This document shows positions 32,777 through 43,650 of a DNA stretch of 51,756 nucleotides, piece by piece. Position numbers and translations under genes: made by a program. The stretch is taken from the NCBI GenBank assembly GCA_028456385.1, contig JALNQF010000294.1:1-51756 (forward strand), read 5' to 3'. A model generated the notes under the pieces. It saw only the letters and a program-made list of their open reading frames with translations. It was not told the origin of the DNA and made no database searches. This DNA comes from Ophiosphaerella korrae (lineage: Eukaryota > Ascomycota > Dothideomycetes > Pleosporales > Phaeosphaeriaceae). Position 1 is the first letter of the stretch; each line of letters begins with the position of its first letter.

Positions 32777-34437
32777 TCCAGCTTACTAGTAGAATACGTT
32801 AGCGTCGTAGGATAATCAAGCGGGGCAGACGCTTCGCCAACTAGGCTAGGGAAGCGCCGGAGCGCACGGTAGGCGTTCTTTACTCCAGCCGCTAGCGTCC
32901 GCAGTTGCAGCGTTAGGGTTCAGCAGGACCCGATTTCGTGCAAAGCGCAACTTGTTAACTCGCAGCAAAGGCAGGCATAATGGCGAAAAAGTACAGAGAT
33001 GCATTCATTCAAGGCCGTAAAATCTTAGCAATGGCTCACAAGTAAAAAAAAAGATGCCATGCTCGGGAAAAAAAAAAGCCTGACTGTTAGCCGAGTATTC
33101 ATCGGTTTTCTCAGCACGGATTTTATTTTCAAGTACTGGGTTATTATGTACTTGGCTTTACATGCTGAAACCTTTGTGTCCCATAGTACAATCACGAACG
33201 TAGAGGACCCTCATGTAAAAAGAGTTGTATCAAATTTCCAAGCTTCGCCTACTAGCATCTGAGCCACAGGGAAAAGATGGCCCGTACAAATAGGATATGA
33301 AACGGTATGGCAAAGAACGAATAGAATAAAACCAGGGCTAAGCGACTAACAAATGATATATATTGACTAGAGGTCTACAATAAATACCGTTCTCTACCTA
33401 GTCCTACTTGAGACTTGGACGCTTCTCAAAGAGCTGTTTATTCGGGCATATCGAAGCTTGCTGGGACGGCATCTTTGCCATTGTCACCTGCTATTTACTT
33501 GCTAGATGTGAAGGCAAAGCCTTGATAGAGATGAGTACGACCACCGCTCTCCTTGCTTGAAATGTTTCCGAGAAAAGCGACTGACTTTTCTGATTTTATA
33601 TCAATATAGGAGAGCCCTGATTTGGCGGCAGTCTCGTTACTAGTAGAAGCTTCTCTCTCTGGTCTTTCTGCTGCATGCATGCCAATAGTGTGCTGATGGG
33701 GGCCGGAGGTAGGTGACTCGCCAGCAGCTATTTTCTTGGGTCGGGTAGCGATATTATTGTTGATTGGATATCGTCTCTCTGGCACAGCCGCTGGATGCAT
33801 GCCCGCAGTGGGTTGACTGGGGCTAGAGACAGACGCCTTTGCGACCTCCGTCTTCTTGGGCACGCTCGAAGATGAAGCCTAATTTAGGATTTGACTTGAC
33901 ATAGCTATTCACGAAGTTTTGCTCAAGGTACCTTTCTTTTACGATACCTTGCGATAGAGGTCCTGCTTATTGTGGCTACTACCCTAAACTATAGTGTTCG
34001 CCGGCGCTGTGTCGGCTCGCATTATACCTCGTAGTATCTAGTATGCCGGCCATAATTGTCCGCCTCATGATAACCTGTCAGACTCACACTAGATCTAGAG
34101 AGGCGAGTAGGACAAAGTAAAGATTCTAAAATTCTAAAGAACACCCACCGTAGGTCTTAGCACTTCCCCAGCCCAGTTAGAGAAGCGTCTACCCTGCCTA
34201 ATAATCCTACAACGCCAGCTCCAGCCCTGCGTATCTCCCGCAGCGATAGTGCACACGGATATCCGTTGCCAACATGCCAGGCTGTAGGAAGGATGCTAGG
34301 AGTACGCATAGGCAAACTTACCAGGGCTTTCACTTCAAGGATTCCAATGCCCACCTAGAGGATAGGTACTACGTCGGTAGGTGCGCCAACAGACGGCAGG
34401 AGAAGCGGGGCGCCAAACAGGCCTTTAGGGCGAGATA
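32777..34437. other. spacer without a supported gene
   Basis: Short runs of A occur at 33044-33052 and 33069-33077. The minus frame 33863-33495 is open for 122 codons and has an internal duplication (TAGMHPAAVPERR and TIGMHAAERPERE), but its first Met is at codon 22, it has no known family, and its flanks are AT-rich; it may be a piece of a lost protein. No other frame is convincing. Confidence 0.4.
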
Positions 34438-34947
34438 ACACTCTACCTACCTCCCCAGCACGCGCATAGACCTGCTGGAAGACATCTATGAGTGGGCTGA
34501 CGGACGAGATGGTCGACACATCTTCTGGCTGAGGGGGCTGGCGGGGACAGGCAAGTCGACCATCTCGCGGACGGTCGCGCGCGGCTACCACGACAAGCAG
34601 TGTCTTAGCGCCAGCTTCTTCTTCTCGCGCGGCGGCGGCGATGTGGGGCATGCAGGCGCGTTCGTCACGAGCATCGCGGTGCAGCCCGCGTGCAACGTCC
34701 CAGCATCGCGCCAGCATATCCGCAGCGTCGTCGAAGAGTGCAGCGATATTATCAGCCAGTCCCTACGCGACCAGTGGCGCCACCTTGTTCTCCGTCCACT
34801 GTCGAAACTGGAAGAACCCTGATTGTCGATGCGCTCGACGAGTGCGACGATGAAAAGGACATCCAGATCATCTTGCGGCTACTGGCCGAGGCTCGCTCGC
34901 TGGAGAGGGTGCGGCTGCAGGTGTTCCTAGCGAGCAGGCCCGAGGTG
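34438..34947 (+). pseudogene. NACHT half of an inverted-apart NACHT-WD40 NLR
   Basis: The frame reads STRIDLLEDIYEWADGRDG, HIFWLRGLAGTGKSTISRT (Walker A GLAGTGKS), ASFFFSRGGGDVGHAGAF, VTSIAVQ, SLRDQWRHLVLRPLSKL, then shifts by one frame and continues LIVDALDECDDEKDIQ (Walker B), LLAEARSLERVRLQVFLAS, RPEV. It stops making sense exactly after RPEV at 34947. In relatives RPEV is followed by PIRHGF, which occurs here on the opposite strand at 38109. The upstream part (DSNAHLEDRYY, 34336 onwards) may belong to it but contains a stop at about 34436. The frameshift near 34820 makes the fragment inactive. Confidence 0.85.
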
Positions 34948-35314
34948 CGCGCCAACTACCGCGCATCAACGCACCAGCGCTAGCCGGAGAACTGAGGTCT
35001 GGCCCGGCACGGCTATCGTCAGTATGATGGCTCATCACGTCATGACCTGACTGCGTAGAGCCGATACATTAGTCAACCACGAAACTCGAGATAACGGCTC
35101 TTCACCACCGAGTCGCAACTGCGTAGAGACGAGTATATAGACTGGAGGATAGAGTAGCAGACAGAGAGCACAATTAATTAACTCACTTCAATCGATCTGA
35201 TCAATCACTGAATTCAATCAGTGACTAGTGACTCATTTATCACGAACGATTATCACATACTTGCAATCAATCTACGGTCCACATCCGTCACTGAGTGACC
35301 CTCCAAATCTGACA
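34948..35314 (+). mobile_element. LTR, 3' portion, cut at the inversion point
   Basis: From AACTGAGGTCTGG (34993) to the end ...CCTCCAAATCTGACA (35314) it is clearly related to 48811-49101: both share GAGCCGATACATTAG, a TATA-like GACGAGTATATAGACT and the TCTGACA end. Its first part, CGCGCC...CACCAGCGCTAGCC, matches 48741-48776 in part. The opening TGTCAGAT of the family is missing here and lies at 38158 on the other strand. Confidence 0.72.
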
Positions 35315-36317
35315 AGTCGCAATGATATAATCTTGATTACGTACAAGTAGAATAGTAGAAAAAGGGGTTACAGCGAAGTGCATCCGTGCGTAACAGAACA
35401 ACTTGCCGTAACAGAACAAAACCAGCAGTGCTCTGACTTTGCACTAACAGCAATCCTGCGCACGCTTTGAATTTTTTTTTCTAGAATCGCCCCGGTGTGA
35501 CATGCTAAGATGGCATCGGAACCGCTAGAACGATATCAAGGCAAAAAATACGCCGTCTGCCTGCCTAATCTGCAAAGTTGTTCGTCTTCATAGCGAAAGC
35601 AAACCCCGTCGAATATAGGCCACCGCTGTGCTTTTATTACTGTCGCAACCTATAAAGTGCCTTTATAAAGGCCTGCAAGTCTAATAGAATCGCTGAGGAA
35701 GCAATATTAGCCACAAGGCTGCGAGGGGCGCTCGATTTATGCAGGGCTGATCTGCCGATCGGTACTTTCCTGCTGAAGCAACAGCCGAACTCGGCTAGTG
35801 CATGATGACCTGCGGATTCAGCCTTACGCTTGCTGTGTAACGTACTGACTCTGTGGCTGTGCGGCTGCGCGACGCCGCTGCTAAGTACTCTGGAAAATCA
35901 AAGCTCCCGACTTTGGATTGGGAGCGGGGCTGAGGTCAACGGCCGCTGCTTGCTCGGCTTTCGACATGGCCCTTTATCAACTATATCACTCATCAACAGG
36001 TGACTGGGAAGCAATTGTGCAGGTACATAGAACATAAAAAAGTCCTCCATAACTCGGGAATACAGCAATTATACATTTATGCTCTTATATTAACAACTAC
36101 AAATAGTTTACATAGGTGGCCGTAGCAGGATGACAAAACTGAGCGAAGGTTGTAGGTTGTTCCTCGACTAGATTCTAAAGCTATGCATTAGTAACTACAA
36201 CAAAACTCACTAACAGCCCGCTGCTACGCCTGCTGCACATGCGATGTATAAAAGGCTACAGCCCGCACTGGAGGAGCGTGGGGAGGGGGTTGAATTAAGA
36301 AGAGTGAACATCGAAAA
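35315..36317. other. spacer inside the inverted segment
   Basis: No gene is supported. Composition is mixed and there is a nine-base T run near 35470. In the arrangement before inversion this DNA would have lain downstream of the WD40 end of the receptor. Confidence 0.4.
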
Positions 36318-38109
36318 TCACAAAGCGAACTCCATCAGCATCACTCTTCCAGATGTGTACCCAAAACCAACAATGCCCAATGAACGGGGACGCAGTAGTA
36401 TGGCCGATAGTCGGGAGGAAGCCAAAGGATACGATCGATATGTCGGCATACCCATCGGCACACCCATTGGTCCTAGACAAAAATAAAGGGGGAAAGAGGT
36501 AGACGATTCGCAGACGTAACACTGGGGAGAAGCTCTGCTGGTATGGGGAAAGGCCCAGATTCTGTCTGGAGAAGCGTACCGTCCTCGGAGAAAGACAGGG
36601 TGTAGGCAACAGCGTCGGTATGGAACGTCTGGCGGAGCGCGCCCGTCCCGGCCTCCCACAGCTTGACCGTGTTGTCGTTCGATGCCGACGCCAGCTTCAT
36701 GCCGTCAGGCGAGAAGGCTACCGCGCTGATGTAGTCCCCATGGCCCGCGAGCGTCTGCCGCAGCGCCCCCGTCCCGGTCTCCCACAGCTTGACCGTATTG
36801 TCGTCCGATGCCGATGCCAGCGTCGTGCCGTCTGGTGAGAAGGCCACCGCCCTGACACTGTCCCCATGGCCCTCGAGCGTCTGCAGCACCGCGCTCCACT
36901 TCTCTTCGACCCTTGGCAGCCTTCGAACCCATCGAGGTATGCTGCCTTGGAACATCTTCCTTACTATGCTTGCTATCGGTGCGAACATAAGCCCGCTATA
37001 CGTCTGCAGAAGCGCTTGCTCAATCGCTGCCCGGTAGTAGAGAACGAACCGCTTTGCGTCGTGGATCAAAGCCGAGAGAGAAGGGCCGTCACCAGACTAA
37101 CTGAACTGTTAGCGAATCGCCGTGTTATGTGCTGATGCTACACTCACAGCGACGAACGACTCTAGAGATGCAATAGCATGCACTCCTTCGGAAACTTTTT
37201 TCATCCACTCAAGCGCCTCTAGCTAGTGGAGGAGATGCTCTTGCAAGAACTGGTGCACTTGGTCGTTGTCCCGTAGCTGGGCCTTGCTCTTCTGGACGTG
37301 CTGGACCCAATATAGGCACGCATACTGCAGCTCGGGAGGCTTCGCTCCACTCGGTGTCTCTCTATCTTGGTCACGGGCATCCCAGGAGCAACCACACCGC
37401 AGATGTCTTGCTTGAGAGAGGCAGCCATAAGCTGAATGCAGTCTTTGACTAACAGCTGATGCATCTGCTTCTCGTCGACTCAGAAAGCATCGCCGCATCG
37501 GTCTTGGTTGAGCAGGAAGTCGCGGAACGACGGGTGATAGAGCCGAAGCGGTTGGCCGTGGTCCTCTGGGATGCTAAAGATGGCATACAGGTCCTCTAGT
37601 GTCAGGTCGACATGCTGTTTCGGGACATGGAGTAGCTTGCTTCAAGTACCAACCGAAAGATAAGAGAAGGCGATCACCACGCTTCCCAGAATGCGCCGCA
37701 GCATGCCGTATTGCTCAGCTCTCTCTTCATCTGTGTAATTGGAGTCAACCGAGTTGTTGAGCACAGTAACATAGATCTCGTTGAGGCGCCTCTCTGGAGC
37801 TGCGGCAGTGCTGCTGTTGCTTGCAAGGATTGTCTCCAGTCTCTGGGCCGCAAACCGCCTCCCATTGCTAATGAATCGCCACGCAGTTGCAGCCCAGATG
37901 AACAGGCCGCATGCACGTCGGACCAGCTGCTCGATGGTCTCCGGGCCAGGCCAGTCGACGTCCAAACTATGCTTTTGTCCAACAATGCGAAGGTAGCGTT
38001 GCAGGAAAAGGCTTATGCCATTGTCCACGATCGATGGCGATATGTTGTGTAGTATGAAGTCTTGGTGCTCCGCCTCTGGTATCTGGAAGAACCCGTGTCG
38101 AATCGGCAC
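36318..38109 (-). pseudogene. winged-helix/WD40 half of the inverted-apart NLR
   Basis: Read downwards from 38109, the frame starts VPIRHGFFQIPEAEHQDF and continues [80 protein letters not shown]. It then gives two WD40 units ([33 protein letters not shown]) and the typical end (ILWLPPDYR, SGRVMLMEF) near 36318. An intron at about 37150-37098 has a GTGAGT donor and GTTAG acceptor. Stops at 37640 (TGA), in FW of GDAF(stop)V (TGG to TGA), and before LEALEW (TGG to TAG) mostly fit G-to-A change, and one frame shift lies near 37345. Only two WD40 units remain. The reading begins abruptly at Val, which fits a break. Confidence 0.87.
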
Positions 38110-38158
38110 GCTAGCATCGCGATGATCGAGCCAGCTCAGCTCCACGTCACATCTGACA
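38110..38158 (-). mobile_element. LTR, 5' tip, cut at the inversion point
   Basis: Read from 38158 downwards it begins TGTCAGATGTGACGTGG and runs GAGCTGAGCTGGCTCG to GATGCTAGC at 38110, where the NLR half starts. The opening and the GAGCTGGCTC block match the LTR starts at 652 and 26556. It supplies the piece absent from the copy at 34948-35314. Confidence 0.62.
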
Positions 38159-38261
38159 CCAGCTCGCCGTCAGTCAAGCTCATGGCCAGCTCGCTGTTAG
38201 TGAAACTCGCTTGTAGCTAGCTCAAACTCAATATACAAAACAATAAATTTCCACTTACTCA

Positions 38262-38346
38262 GACCCAAGGCAACCCAGTCTGTGCGACCCAACCCCAACC
38301 ACGCGTCTGTGCGACCCCAACCCAACCCCAACCCATTTACCAGCCT
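38262..38346. repeat. C-rich arm of the palindromic repeat family
   Basis: Two near-copies of CTGTGCGACCC followed by AACCCCAACC end in CCCATTTACCAGCCTA. This matches the right arm of the element at 32677-32776 and the arm at 26563-26648. Its left partner is not present nearby. Confidence 0.6.
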
Positions 38347-38579
38347 AAGAGCTGGTTAACTAGCACATTGTAATCGCGCAATAACTGCGCAAAATTTGGC
38401 TTTTTTAATACTTCTAAGGACGCTAAACAAAGCTCAATACGCTTCTCAACATCTTTATATTGTCTAAATCTTAAAGATATTACAGTGGCGCGAAAAAATG
38501 CGTGTACAAGATGAAAAGTTGATAAAAAACAGTGTTGAGGTGTCCACGGCCAAGATGCGCAGCATCTTGGCCAGCACGG
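38347..38579. other. short open minus frame next to the C-rich arm
   Basis: A minus frame (38600-38337) reads DVEKRIELCLASLEVLKKPN and LLRDYNVLVNQLLGW and ends right at the repeat arm. It may be the last part of a transposon protein, but no family can be named. Confidence 0.3.
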
Positions 38580-39080
38580 CGAGTGCGTGGCGAGAACCAC
38601 TCCGTAACGAGAAAAACTATAGATGCTTAGACTTTAAAGCAACAAAAACTCTTCCTATATCTAGGTATTTATATTCATACGACTTGGATTATATACTAGG
38701 GATTTCCCTCAATCTCACGACCGCCACTGCTAGAAAAATGACTAACCTTATTGTTGCCGTCGCGCCTAAGATACGAGGGCCTTATTTGATGACGTGGTAG
38801 GACTCCTCTACTATAGCTTAAGCCCTCAGCCCTTAGAACTCCTAGTAGTTATAATATACGGTATCCGAGCCTTGAAATCTTACGGCCAACGATGATAAGC
38901 TATCGTCAGCCCCGTGGCGGTAATGTAAGGATGATGATTTATGCAACGTCGCTACGCTGATGGTACCTTTAAGTCTAAGCGAAGAGACCCTGGCTTTTCC
39001 CAACTACACCTGCACATCCACGTCGTAATTACAGTGTAATATAAGCTACAAGGGCGAACAAGCTACGTCTGCGGCTAGGT
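38580..39080 (+). repeat. degenerate direct repeat, left copy
   Basis: This 500-bp AT-rich segment aligns along its length with 43145-43650: both have GCGAGAA...CCGTA(A/G)CGAGAAAA, CTT(A/G)GACTTTA, ACTCTTC(C/G)TATATCTA, a TACTAGGG block, GGTAGGAC.CCTC(C/T)ACTATAGCT and GCGAACAAGC/GTGAGCAAGC. Differences are largely C/T and G/A, as RIP gives. The parent element is unknown. Confidence 0.72.
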
Positions 39081-39679
39081 GCTTGTGGCTATCGTCAAGA
39101 ATAGATTGAAGCAAGTTACATAATCTGGTTCGTCTGAGGTTCTCCCGCGTCGTCGTAAACTATTGAGCCCCCTATTCCCAAAGCTTGATATGGATCGGTC
39201 TAATGATGCGAAAATAGTCACATAGTCTTCGCAACCGGTTACTATATGGTAGGGAGTTAAATTCCGTTGCATATTTGGCGTGATGGTACAAGGAATTACA
39301 ATCGAATGTGATCCCCAGAAGAAGCATACAGTCCGTCAGGCAGTAATTATGCCTGTTCGGTCGAATCAACCCAAGAGATGAGCAACAGCAGTGAGAAGCG
39401 ATTGGCGGGACCTAATTTCGAGAGGAACGCATGGTTACTTGCGATTCGACGCCACGCGATAGCGACAGCCTTGTTCCTTTTCGACCAGCCAGTCAGATTC
39501 AGATACGTGCATTGGCGCCCGGCTGCGACAAGAGGCACAAGGCCGAGGAAGGCTGAGCCTGGTAGGTAAAGCTGATAAAGGCCCTTCCTCACCTTCCGTG
39601 CTAGTTGTTATTCTATCCATCTCAAGTTAGGAAAGGCTCCGGGCCGGGCTTAGGACGTTTTGACTGACACAGAAGCAAG
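39081..39679. other. upstream region of the PNP-NB-ARC-TPR gene
   Basis: No gene is seen. The last 150 bases, GC-richer and with GACTGACACAGAAGCAAG just before the ATG, would be promoter and leader. Confidence 0.4.
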
Positions 39680-42600
39680 ATGGCGCGCCGCCTCCGACGC
39701 GACGAGTACACGGTGGGTTGGGTCTGTGCCTTACCGGACGAGCTCACTGCAGCACAGGAGATGCTTGACGAAGAGCACCAAGACCTCCCTCCGAACGGCG
39801 ACGACGCAAATATATACACGCTAGGGTGCATCGGGAAGCACAATGTCGTCCTTGCGTGCCTGCCCGCAGGCTTAATGGGTATCGCTTCAGCGGCGTCAGT
39901 CGCCATGCAGATGAATGCCACCTTCCCGGCCATTCGGTTCGGGCTGATGGTAGGAATCGGAGGCGGCGTTCCAAGTAAAGAAGCAGACATTCGCCTCGGG
40001 GACATTGTTGTCAGTCAGCCGGGAAAGGGTCATGGTGGGGTGGTGCAATACGACTTCGGAAAATCGACGCCAAGCGGGTTTGAGTGGACAGGGTTCCTCA
40101 ACGCTCCACCCCAGATCCTCCTCGCCGCCGTCACAAAGCTTCGATCCAACCAAGACCGAGGGAGAAATAGTCTGTCGCCACACCTGTCGAAGCTCAGTAA
40201 CTTCCCTAAGTTCGCCCGCGATAAAGCAGGATGCGATGTGCTGTTCGAAGCCGAGTACAATCATGCTAGAGAGGACACTTGTGCATCATGCGCGGCCACG
40301 AGAAAGGTACAGAGGGAGGAGCGGACAGACAACATGCCTGCGGTTCATTATGGCACGATCGCATCGGGAAACCAGGTGATGAAGGACGGTGTGGTGCGGG
40401 ACAAGATCAGCTCAAAGTTCGGAGTGGTGCTGTGCTTCGAGATGGAGGCGGCAGGCCTGATGAACAGTTTCCCGTGCCTAGTGATCCGCGGAATCTGCGA
40501 CTACGCCGACTCGCACAAGAACAAAAGATGGCAGCCGTACGCGGCTGGGACCGCGGCGGCATACGCGAAGGAGCTACTATTGGTGATACCAGCGGTAGAT
40601 GTGGTGAAGACACAGACAGTGGATGAAGCAACGAGAGGTTAGTGTAGGTAGCATAGTTTGTATAGGGAAATAAGACTGATATGCCGTAGAGCAGGGCCAG
40701 ACACCTAGCTTCTACCTCCCCTTCCTGCGAAATCGCCAGTTTGTCGGTCGAAGCGCAGAGCTCGATACGTTGAAGCAAAAGCTGCTTGTCAATAAAGATT
40801 GCCAGAAGGTGGCGATCAGCGGCCTTGGTGGTATCGGCAAGACACAGGTCGCGCTACAGTTCGCATACTCTATTAAGGAAGACCGTCCAGAAGTCTCCAT
40901 CTTCTGGGTACAAGCGTTGAGTATGGAAACCTTTGAGCAAGGATGCATGGAGATGGCAAGAGCGCTAGGTATACGCGGGTGGCAGGAAAGCAAAGACGAT
41001 GTCAAAAAATTAGTACAGCAACGGCTGAGCGCGAGAACTGCAGGAAAGTGGTTGCTAATTGTTGACAACGCTGACGACCTAGACTTACTTCGTGGGCTTA
41101 GGCAAGCAGAAGGCTTGTTGGCCTTTCTCCCAGAAAGCGAAGAAGGCCTAACTATATTCACAACACGACATGGAGGCGTGGCCCAACATCTGGCGGGTAG
41201 CGACGTGGTTGAGATAGGGAAGATGGCGAGACAGGAGACAACGAATTTGTTAGAGAAGTCGTTGGTTCGAAAGAGCCCTCCTTACAACGACGAGAGCGTG
41301 ATGAATCTGCTCACAGAGCTGGACTACCTCCCGTTGGCCATTACCCAGGCGGCAGCATATATCAATACACACAAAAGCTCCATTTCCGAGTATCTGCGGC
41401 TATTGAAGAACACACAGCAGGATGCTGTTGCCATCATGAGCACGGATTTTGGTGACAAGGCACGATATCAGAACTTGACAAATGCAGTCGCGAAGACATG
41501 GACGATAACATTCAACATGATTCTAGAACGCGATACATTGGCGGCAGATCTCCTCGCTTTCATGTCTTGCATTGAATGGAGGGCAATTCCGTACTCCATT
41601 TTACCAGCAGCTCACCCCGAGGCACTGTTGGCAGGAGCCATCGGCACACTCTGCTCATATTCGTTTTTAGAGAGAAGAGACGATGGCATGAAGCTTGACA
41701 TGCATAGGCTAGTCCACTTGGCGACTAGGACATGGATTAGTCAGAACGGCCGTGACGCAGAGGCAAGGAATGCGGCATTAAAACACCTTTCAGACGTCTT
41801 TCCATCTGCCGATTACACGAATCGTGAGATCTGGCGGGATTATCTACCACATGTGGCACGCATATATAAGGATGAGCAACGCCAGGATATAGAGAAGAGC
41901 CAGCTATGTCTGAAGGTAGGGCGGTGCTTATACATTGATGGAAGGATGAAAGAAGCCGTTCTATGGCTGCAGGAGTCTTGCAAGTGGAGAGATAGAAATC
42001 TCGCAGAAGACCATCCCGATCGACTAGCATCGCAGCACGAGCTCGCCGGAGCATATCAAGCAAACGGACAGGTCAAGGATGCAGTCAAGCTACTAGAGCG
42101 TGTTGTCGCGATAAAAGCGGAAGTGCTCGCAGAAGACCATCCCGATCGACTAGCGTCGCAGCACGAGCTCGCCGGAGCATATCAAGCAAACGGACAGGTC
42201 AAGGATGCAGTCAAGCTACTAGAGCGTGTTGTCGCGATAAAAGCGGAAGTGCTCGCAGAAGACCATCCCGATCGACTAGCGTCGCAGCACGAGCTCGCCG
42301 GAGCATATCAAGCAAACGGACAGGTCAAGGAGGCGGTCAAGCTGCTAGAGCGTGTTGTCGCGATACATACAGAAGTGCTCGCAGAAGACCATCCCAGTCG
42401 ACTAGCGTCGCAGCACGAGCTCGCTAGAGCATATAAAGCAAACGGACAGGTCAAGGAGGCAGTCAAGCTACTAGAGCGTGTTGTCGCGATAAAAGCGGAA
42501 GTGCTCACAGAAGACCATCCCAGTCGACTGATATCAGAGAGGGTGTTAGCTACTTTTCATAAGGATATGTCGAAGAGGTCTAAAACAAGACAGACTTTGG

Positions 42601-42782
42601 CATCTTCTATTAAAGATCCTACAGCTAAGGATAAAGATAGATATCAGTTCAACCAAGCACTAGAGGTTCCACAAGCGATGTCAGATCAGTCACTAGTAGA
42701 CCAGGAACTAAAGTCGAGCAGCACTTCGAAAAGAAGGCTTCTCGTAAAGCGACTAAGAGGCATTTTAAAGAAGGACAAGTAG
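39680..42782 (+). CDS. PNP-NB-ARC-TPR NLR receptor, 1016 residues
   Basis: Exons 39680-40637 and 40690-42782 join over a 52-nt GTTAGT...CCGTAG intron in phase 1; 3051 nt total. The N-terminal 310 residues form a nucleoside-phosphorylase-like domain: YTVGWVCALPDE, GLMVGIGGGVPS, DIRLGDIVVS, CFEMEAAGLMNSFPC, VIRGICDYADSHKN. In bacterial and fungal defence such domains can deplete or alter nucleotides or NAD-related compounds; here that is inferred. NB-ARC follows: P-loop GLGGIGKT at 364-371, Walker B WLLIVDNADD, TIFTTRHGG, LPLAI (GLPL-like), and MHRLVH in the place of MHD. The C-terminus has four and a half TPR units (EDHPDRLASQHELAGAYQAN) and a basic tail (RRLLVKRLRGILKKDK). The frame is intact although both flanks are RIP-like repeats. 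By analogy with NLRs, TPR would sense, NB-ARC oligomerise, and PNP act. Confidence 0.94.
42003..42506 (+). repeat. four 126-bp tandem TPR units
   Basis: GCAGAAGACCATCCC recurs at 42003, 42129, 42255 and 42381, with a partial fifth at 42507. Units one and two differ at about one base; units three and four differ at a few sites (IKAE versus IHTE, DR versus SR, GAYQ versus RAYK). They must be recently duplicated or homogenised. Confidence 0.93.
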
Positions 42783-43144
42783 CGACAGCGTTCCTGTTTC
42801 TACACGCAGGGAATTCTGCGTCGCCCAGGAGTAGTTAGACTACAGGCAGCCTAGCCTGAAGACTTAGAACATTTATATCGCTACAACTTACTATTCTATT
42901 TTTTTATTCTCTTTATTTTATAGAGGGCCGGAGATCAGCATAAATATATAGCTTGCCAATTTATCACAGCAAAGCTTCAAACATACTCTAGATTAAGTAA
43001 CAGGATGTCTACGTGCAGGATTACGTATTAAATATTTGCTACTTGAGTCTAGCTAGAGGCAGACAAATGCCTCGATCGTGCTAGTAGTAAGGACAGCCGA
43101 CCTGCTCCGACTATGACCTTGCAAGGTAGCGAATTCTGTAATAT
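42783..43144. other. AT-rich 3' flank of the receptor gene
   Basis: No gene is visible. It is AT-rich with scattered TA-rich words and leads into the right copy of the direct repeat. Confidence 0.45.
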
Positions 43145-43650
43145 CCCTTACTACGTAGCGAGAATCGCACCGTAGCGAGAAAAGCAGGTGCTTGGACTTT
43201 ACAGTAGTATAAACTCTTCGTATATCTACTTACTTATGTTTCGCCGCCGGGATTATGTACTAGGGGTCTTCTCTTATCTCCTAACTGTCGCTAACTAAAA
43301 ATTACCTACCCTTGTCGTCACTATTATGGCTTGCAAAACAGGAACCGCATTTTGTGGCAGGGTAGGACACCTCCACTATAGCTCAACGCTGAGCTTTTAT
43401 CGCTCCAATAATTTATAGTAAGCGATATCCTACTATTAGAGCATTAGGATCACACTAATAAGAAGTCACTATCAGCCCTACGGTGACTGTATGCGGGTAA
43501 TTCACGCAACACCCCCACGCTGATCGGTACCTTCTAATTTAAGCGAGACGACCCCGGCTCATGCCTGCAGGCCCACGTAATAATTATAGTGTTATGTACG
43601 CCACAAAGGTGAGCAAGCCAAGCCAGTGGTGCACAGACTGTAGTTCGCAA
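43145..43650 (+). repeat. degenerate direct repeat, right copy
   Basis: This is the partner of 38580-39080 in the same orientation, with similarity from the CGAGAA block to GGTGAGCAAGCCAAGCC. Both copies are strongly mutated. Together they bracket the intact PNP-NB-ARC-TPR gene. Confidence 0.72.

Noticed and set aside
33495..33863. Minus-strand gene of 122 codons
   Set aside because: It starts at a GTG, its first Met is at codon 22, and it matches no family; kept only as a note on the spacer.
20925..42506. Regular 126-bp repeats as a CRISPR-like array
   Set aside because: They are continuous coding units for WD40 or TPR motifs without spacers, in a eukaryotic setting.
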